This document shows, piece by piece, positions 42,519-44,967 of a stretch of DNA of 44,967 nucleotides. The notes beneath the pieces were generated by a model. It was not told the origin of the DNA, ran no database searches, and was given only the letters and a program-made list of their open reading frames with translations. Origin of the DNA: an uncultured Porphyromonadaceae bacterium (GTDB lineage Bacteria; Bacteroidota; Bacteroidia; Bacteroidales; Muribaculaceae); the NCBI GenBank assembly GCA_947177635.1, contig CAMWVQ010000018.1, forward strand, positions 1 through 44,967. Reading direction: 5' to 3'. Each line of letters opens with the position of its first letter. Position 1 is the first letter of the stretch. A program made the translations under genes and the position numbers.

Positions 42519-43913
42519 TTAGAATTCGGCGGATTTGGGTGTGCGCGGGAAGGGAATCACGTCGCGGATGTTGGTCATTCCGGTCACGAAGAGCACCAGG
42601 CGCTCGAAGCCCAGGCCGAAGCCGGAGTGGGGCACGGTGCCGAAGCGGCGGGTGTCGAGATACCACCACATGTCTTTCATCGGAATCTCCATCTCCTCGA
42701 TGCGGGTCATCAGCTTGTCGTAGCTTTCCTCGCGCTCCGAGCCGCCGATGATTTCACCGATGGCGGGGAAGAGCACGTCCATTGCGCGGACGGTCTTGCC
42801 GTCGTCGTTGAGCTTCATGTAGAAGGCCTTGATTTCCTTGGGATAGCCGGTCAGGATGACGGGACGCTTGAAGTAGTGCTCGACCAGGTAGCGTTCGTGT
42901 TCGCTCTGGAGGTCGACACCCCACTTCACGGGGAACTCGAACTTGTGGCCGCTCTCTTCGAGGAGCTTGATGCCCTCGGTGTAGGTCAGGCGGACGAATT
43001 CCTGGTTCACGACTGATTCGAGACGCTGTATCAGCTCCTTGTCGTAATGCTCGGAGAGGAACTCGATGTCGTCGCGGCAGTTGTCGAGGGCATACTTGAT
43101 GCAGTATTTCAGGAAGTCCTCGGCCAGGTCCATGTTCTCGTCGATGTCGATGAAGGCCACTTCAGGCTCGATCATCCAGAATTCGGCCAGGTGGCGCGGG
43201 GTGTTGGAGTTCTCGGCGCGGAAAGTGGGGCCGAAGGTATAGATGGCCCCGAGGGCGGTCGCGCCAAGCTCACCTTCGAGCTGTCCGCTGACGGTCAGCG
43301 CGGTGGGCTTGCCGAAGAAGTCGGTGGAGAAGTCCACTTTCCCCTCCTCGGTCTTGGGAAGGTTCTCAAGGTCGAGGGTTGTCACCTGGAACATGGCGCC
43401 GGCCCCCTCGCAGTCGCTGGCTGTGATCAGCGGGGTGTTGAGGTAATAGAAGCCGCGTTCCTGGAAGTAGCGGTGGATGGCGAAGGCGAGGGTGGAGCGT
43501 ACGCGCAGCACGGCTGAGAAGGTGTTGGTGCGGGGACGCAGGTGGGCGATTTCGCGGAGGAACTCCAGCGAGTGGCCCTTCTTCTGGAGAGGGTAGCTCT
43601 CGGGGTCGGCGGTGCCGTAGACCTCGAGCTTTTTGGCCTGCACCTCCACCGACTGCCCTTTGCCCATCGACTCGACCAGGAGGCCTTCGACGCAGATGGC
43701 CGAACCGGTGGTCACCGGTTTGAGTTCCTCGTCAGAGAATGAAGACATGTCGAGGACAATCTGGAGGTTCTTGATGGTCGAACCGTCATTGAGGGCGACG
43801 AACTGAACGTGTTTGTTGCCTCGGCGGGTGCGTACCCATCCCTTCACGCAGACCTCTTTGCCGACCAGGTCGGCCGAGCCGCGGAATATATCGTTGATTT
43901 TAGTCCGTTTCAT
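42519..43913 (-). CDS. asnS: Asparaginyl-tRNA synthetase
   Basis: Charges tRNA-Asn with asparagine in the cytoplasm. The 464-aa class II synthetase has the N-terminal OB-fold anticodon domain (about 17-110, with [20 protein letters not shown]), motif 2 around [21 protein letters not shown] and motif 3 near the end ([20 protein letters not shown]), finishing [10 protein letters not shown] as usual for the family. Length is normal. Start at ATG 43913. It lies downstream of the RluB-type gene on the same strand, separated by a hairpin. Confidence 0.98.
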   Translation of the reverse strand: MKRTKINDIFRGSADLVGKEVCVKGWVRTRRGNKHVQFVALNDGSTIKNLQIVLDMSSFSDEELKPVTTGSAICVEGLLVESMGKGQSVEVQAKKLEVYGTADPESYPLQKKGHSLEFLREIAHLRPRTNTFSAVLRVRSTLAFAIHRYFQERGFYYLNTPLITASDCEGAGAMFQVTTLDLENLPKTEEGKVDFSTDFFGKPTALTVSGQLEGELGATALGAIYTFGPTFRAENSNTPRHLAEFWMIEPEVAFIDIDENMDLAEDFLKYCIKYALDNCRDDIEFLSEHYDKELIQRLESVVNQEFVRLTYTEGIKLLEESGHKFEFPVKWGVDLQSEHERYLVEHYFKRPVILTGYPKEIKAFYMKLNDDGKTVRAMDVLFPAIGEIIGGSEREESYDKLMTRIEEMEIPMKDMWWYLDTRRFGTVPHSGFGLGFERLVLFVTGMTNIRDVIPFPRTPKSAEF

Positions 43914-43935
43914 AGATATTGCGGGTTACTTGATG

Positions 43936-43977
43936 TTTAAAGTTTAAGACCGGACTGGGCCGGCCTTAAACTTTAAA
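43936..43977 (-). terminator. Hairpin between rluB and asnS
   Basis: TTTAAAGTTTAAG (43936-43948) and CTTAAACTTTAAA (43965-43977) are exact reverse complements over 13 bp, with a G:C-rich top containing a CCGG pair. It begins 10 nt past the rluB stop codon. No T run follows outside the stem. Confidence 0.65.
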
Positions 43978-43986
43978 ACTGTGACT

Positions 43987-44967
43987 TTATTCGAATGAGC
44001 CCATCTTGAGGAAGTTCACCTCTTCCTGGGTCAGGTAGCGCCAGCGGCCACGGGGGAGGTTCTTCTTGGTGAGGCCAGCGAAGTAGACGCGGTCGAGTTT
44101 GGTGACATGGTAGCCGAGGGCCTCGAAGATGCGGCGCACGATGCGGTTGCGGCCTGAGTGGATTTCGATGCCGGCCTGGTTGCGGTCGGTCTCGGTCACA
44201 TACGAGATTGCGTCGGCGTGGATTTCGCCATCCTCAAGCTCGATGCCGTCGGCGATGCGCTGCATGTCCTCCTCGGCGATGTCCTTGTCGGTCCATACGT
44301 GATAGATTTTTTTCTTCACATACTTGGGGTGGGTCAGCTTGGAGGCGAGGTCGCCGTCGTTTGTCAGCAGCAGCACACCGGTGGTGTTGCGGTCGAGACG
44401 TCCTACGGGGTAGATGCGCTCTGTGCAGGCTCCCTTGACGAGGTCGAGCACGGTGGTGCGGCCGTTGGGGTCGTCAGAGGTGGTCACGCAGTCTTTGGGC
44501 TTGTTGAGCAGGATGTAGCACTTGCTCTCCAGGGCGACTGCCTGTTCCTTGAACTCCACGGTGTCGGCGTGGCCGATCTTGGTTCCCAGCTCGGTCACCA
44601 CGTTGCCGTTGACCTTCACAAGGCCCTGCTGGATGAACTCGTCAGCCTCGCGGCGCGAGCAGAGGCCGGCGTTGGCCAGGAACTTGTTGAGGCGGATCTG
44701 CTCGTTGGGATCGGGCAGCGGCAGCTCGTATTCGATGCGCTTGGGACGGGGCACGAAGCTCTTGCCCTGGCGCATGGGGCCGTTCTGCGGACGGCGGTTG
44801 TTGTTGTAACCGCCCTTGTTGTAACCGCCCTGGTTGTTGTTGTAGCCACCCTGGCGGTTGTTGTTGTAACCGCCCTTGTTGTAACCGCCCTGGTTGTTGT
44901 TGTAGCCACCCTGGCGGTTGTTGTTGTAACCGCCCTTGTTGTAACCGCCCTGGTTGTTGTTGTAGCC
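43987..44967 (-). CDS. rluB: RluB-type 23S rRNA pseudouridine synthase, 5' end outside the window
   Basis: Converts a uridine of 23S rRNA to pseudouridine. The conserved part has an S4 RNA-binding domain (IRLNKFLANAGLCSRREADE), the catalytic loop with Asp in YPVGRLDRNTTGVLLLTNDG, and SGRNRIVRRIFEALGYHV near the end, typical of RluB/RluE/RsuA. An ATG exists at 44775, but the frame remains open to the window edge and codes for a Gly/Tyr/Asn-rich segment built of a 20-residue repeat (GGYNNN, GGYNK and RQ elements), so the real start lies beyond 44967. Low-complexity N-terminal extensions are known in Bacteroidetes members of this family. The extension is basic and hydrophilic, and may help RNA binding. 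Confidence 0.9.
   Translation of the reverse strand, partial: GYNNNQGGYNKGGYNNNRQGGYNNNQGGYNKGGYNNNRQGGYNNNQGGYNKGGYNNNRRPQNGPMRQGKSFVPRPKRIEYELPLPDPNEQIRLNKFLANAGLCSRREADEFIQQGLVKVNGNVVTELGTKIGHADTVEFKEQAVALESKCYILLNKPKDCVTTSDDPNGRTTVLDLVKGACTERIYPVGRLDRNTTGVLLLTNDGDLASKLTHPKYVKKKIYHVWTDKDIAEEDMQRIADGIELEDGEIHADAISYVTETDRNQAGIEIHSGRNRIVRRIFEALGYHVTKLDRVYFAGLTKKNLPRGRWRYLTQEEVNFLKMGSFE
44793..44967. repeat. Perfect 60-bp tandem repeat in the rluB 5' region
   Basis: The sequence from 44793 to the window end has an exact period of 60 bp, with nearly three copies visible and no substitutions between them. It encodes the 20-residue Gly/Tyr/Asn-rich unit of the RluB extension. Because the period is a multiple of three, gain or loss of copies would keep the frame. 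Confidence 0.93.

Overview
The window reads as a chromosomal segment of a high-G+C member of the Bacteroidales, most likely of the Muribaculaceae type. The evidence is a SusC/SusD pair, a hybrid two-component regulator, -7 boxes of the Bacteroidetes form TAnnTTTG, lipoproteins with Bacteroidetes-style signal peptides, and core genes (pdxJ, nadK, asnS, cysS, an RluB-type synthase) whose proteins resemble Bacteroides versions. No rRNA, tRNA, CRISPR array, transposase or integrase was seen. No gene-free stretch exceeds about 270 bases.

Layout. (1) 21-4224: core genes. nadK and a small ACT-like gene read leftward; pdxJ and an ExbB-ExbD-TonB set read rightward. (2) 4261-4408: an array of 9-bp units in inverted orientation between convergent genes. 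(3) 4408-27236: a fructan utilization locus. Read leftward from 20029 are susC, susD, a surface lipoprotein, three proteins carrying a domain I believe is Pfam DUF4960, and two LamG-GH32 proteins. The regulator (20199-23033) lies upstream of susC, and divergently from it run a classical GH32 fructosidase, a sugar permease and a fructokinase. (4) 27503-37215: an exopolysaccharide export locus (Wza-like, Wzc-like kinase, polymerase-like, flippase, one glycosyltransferase, one acyltransferase) containing a stand-alone ATPase gene with its own promoter. (5) 37393-44967: housekeeping genes (DUF3467, cysS, a RecD-like helicase, asnS, rluB) and a coiled-coil/collagen-like lipoprotein.

How the fructan genes probably work together: surface proteins bind and perhaps cut fructan, SusC/SusD imports oligosaccharides, the periplasmic GH32 releases fructose, the permease brings it in and the fructokinase phosphorylates it. 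Free periplasmic fructose is probably sensed by the binding-protein-like domain of the regulator. This parallels the characterised Bacteroides thetaiotaomicron levan locus (BT1754-BT1765).

The least ordinary part is the surface apparatus. The DUF4960-like domain occurs five times in four adjacent genes. In one protein a whole copy sits inside another copy. In another it is fused to a GH32 module. Both LamG-GH32 proteins replace the catalytic NDPNG motif with NE(C/T)HG, so their chemistry is uncertain. Four of these proteins end in tails resembling type IX secretion sorting domains.
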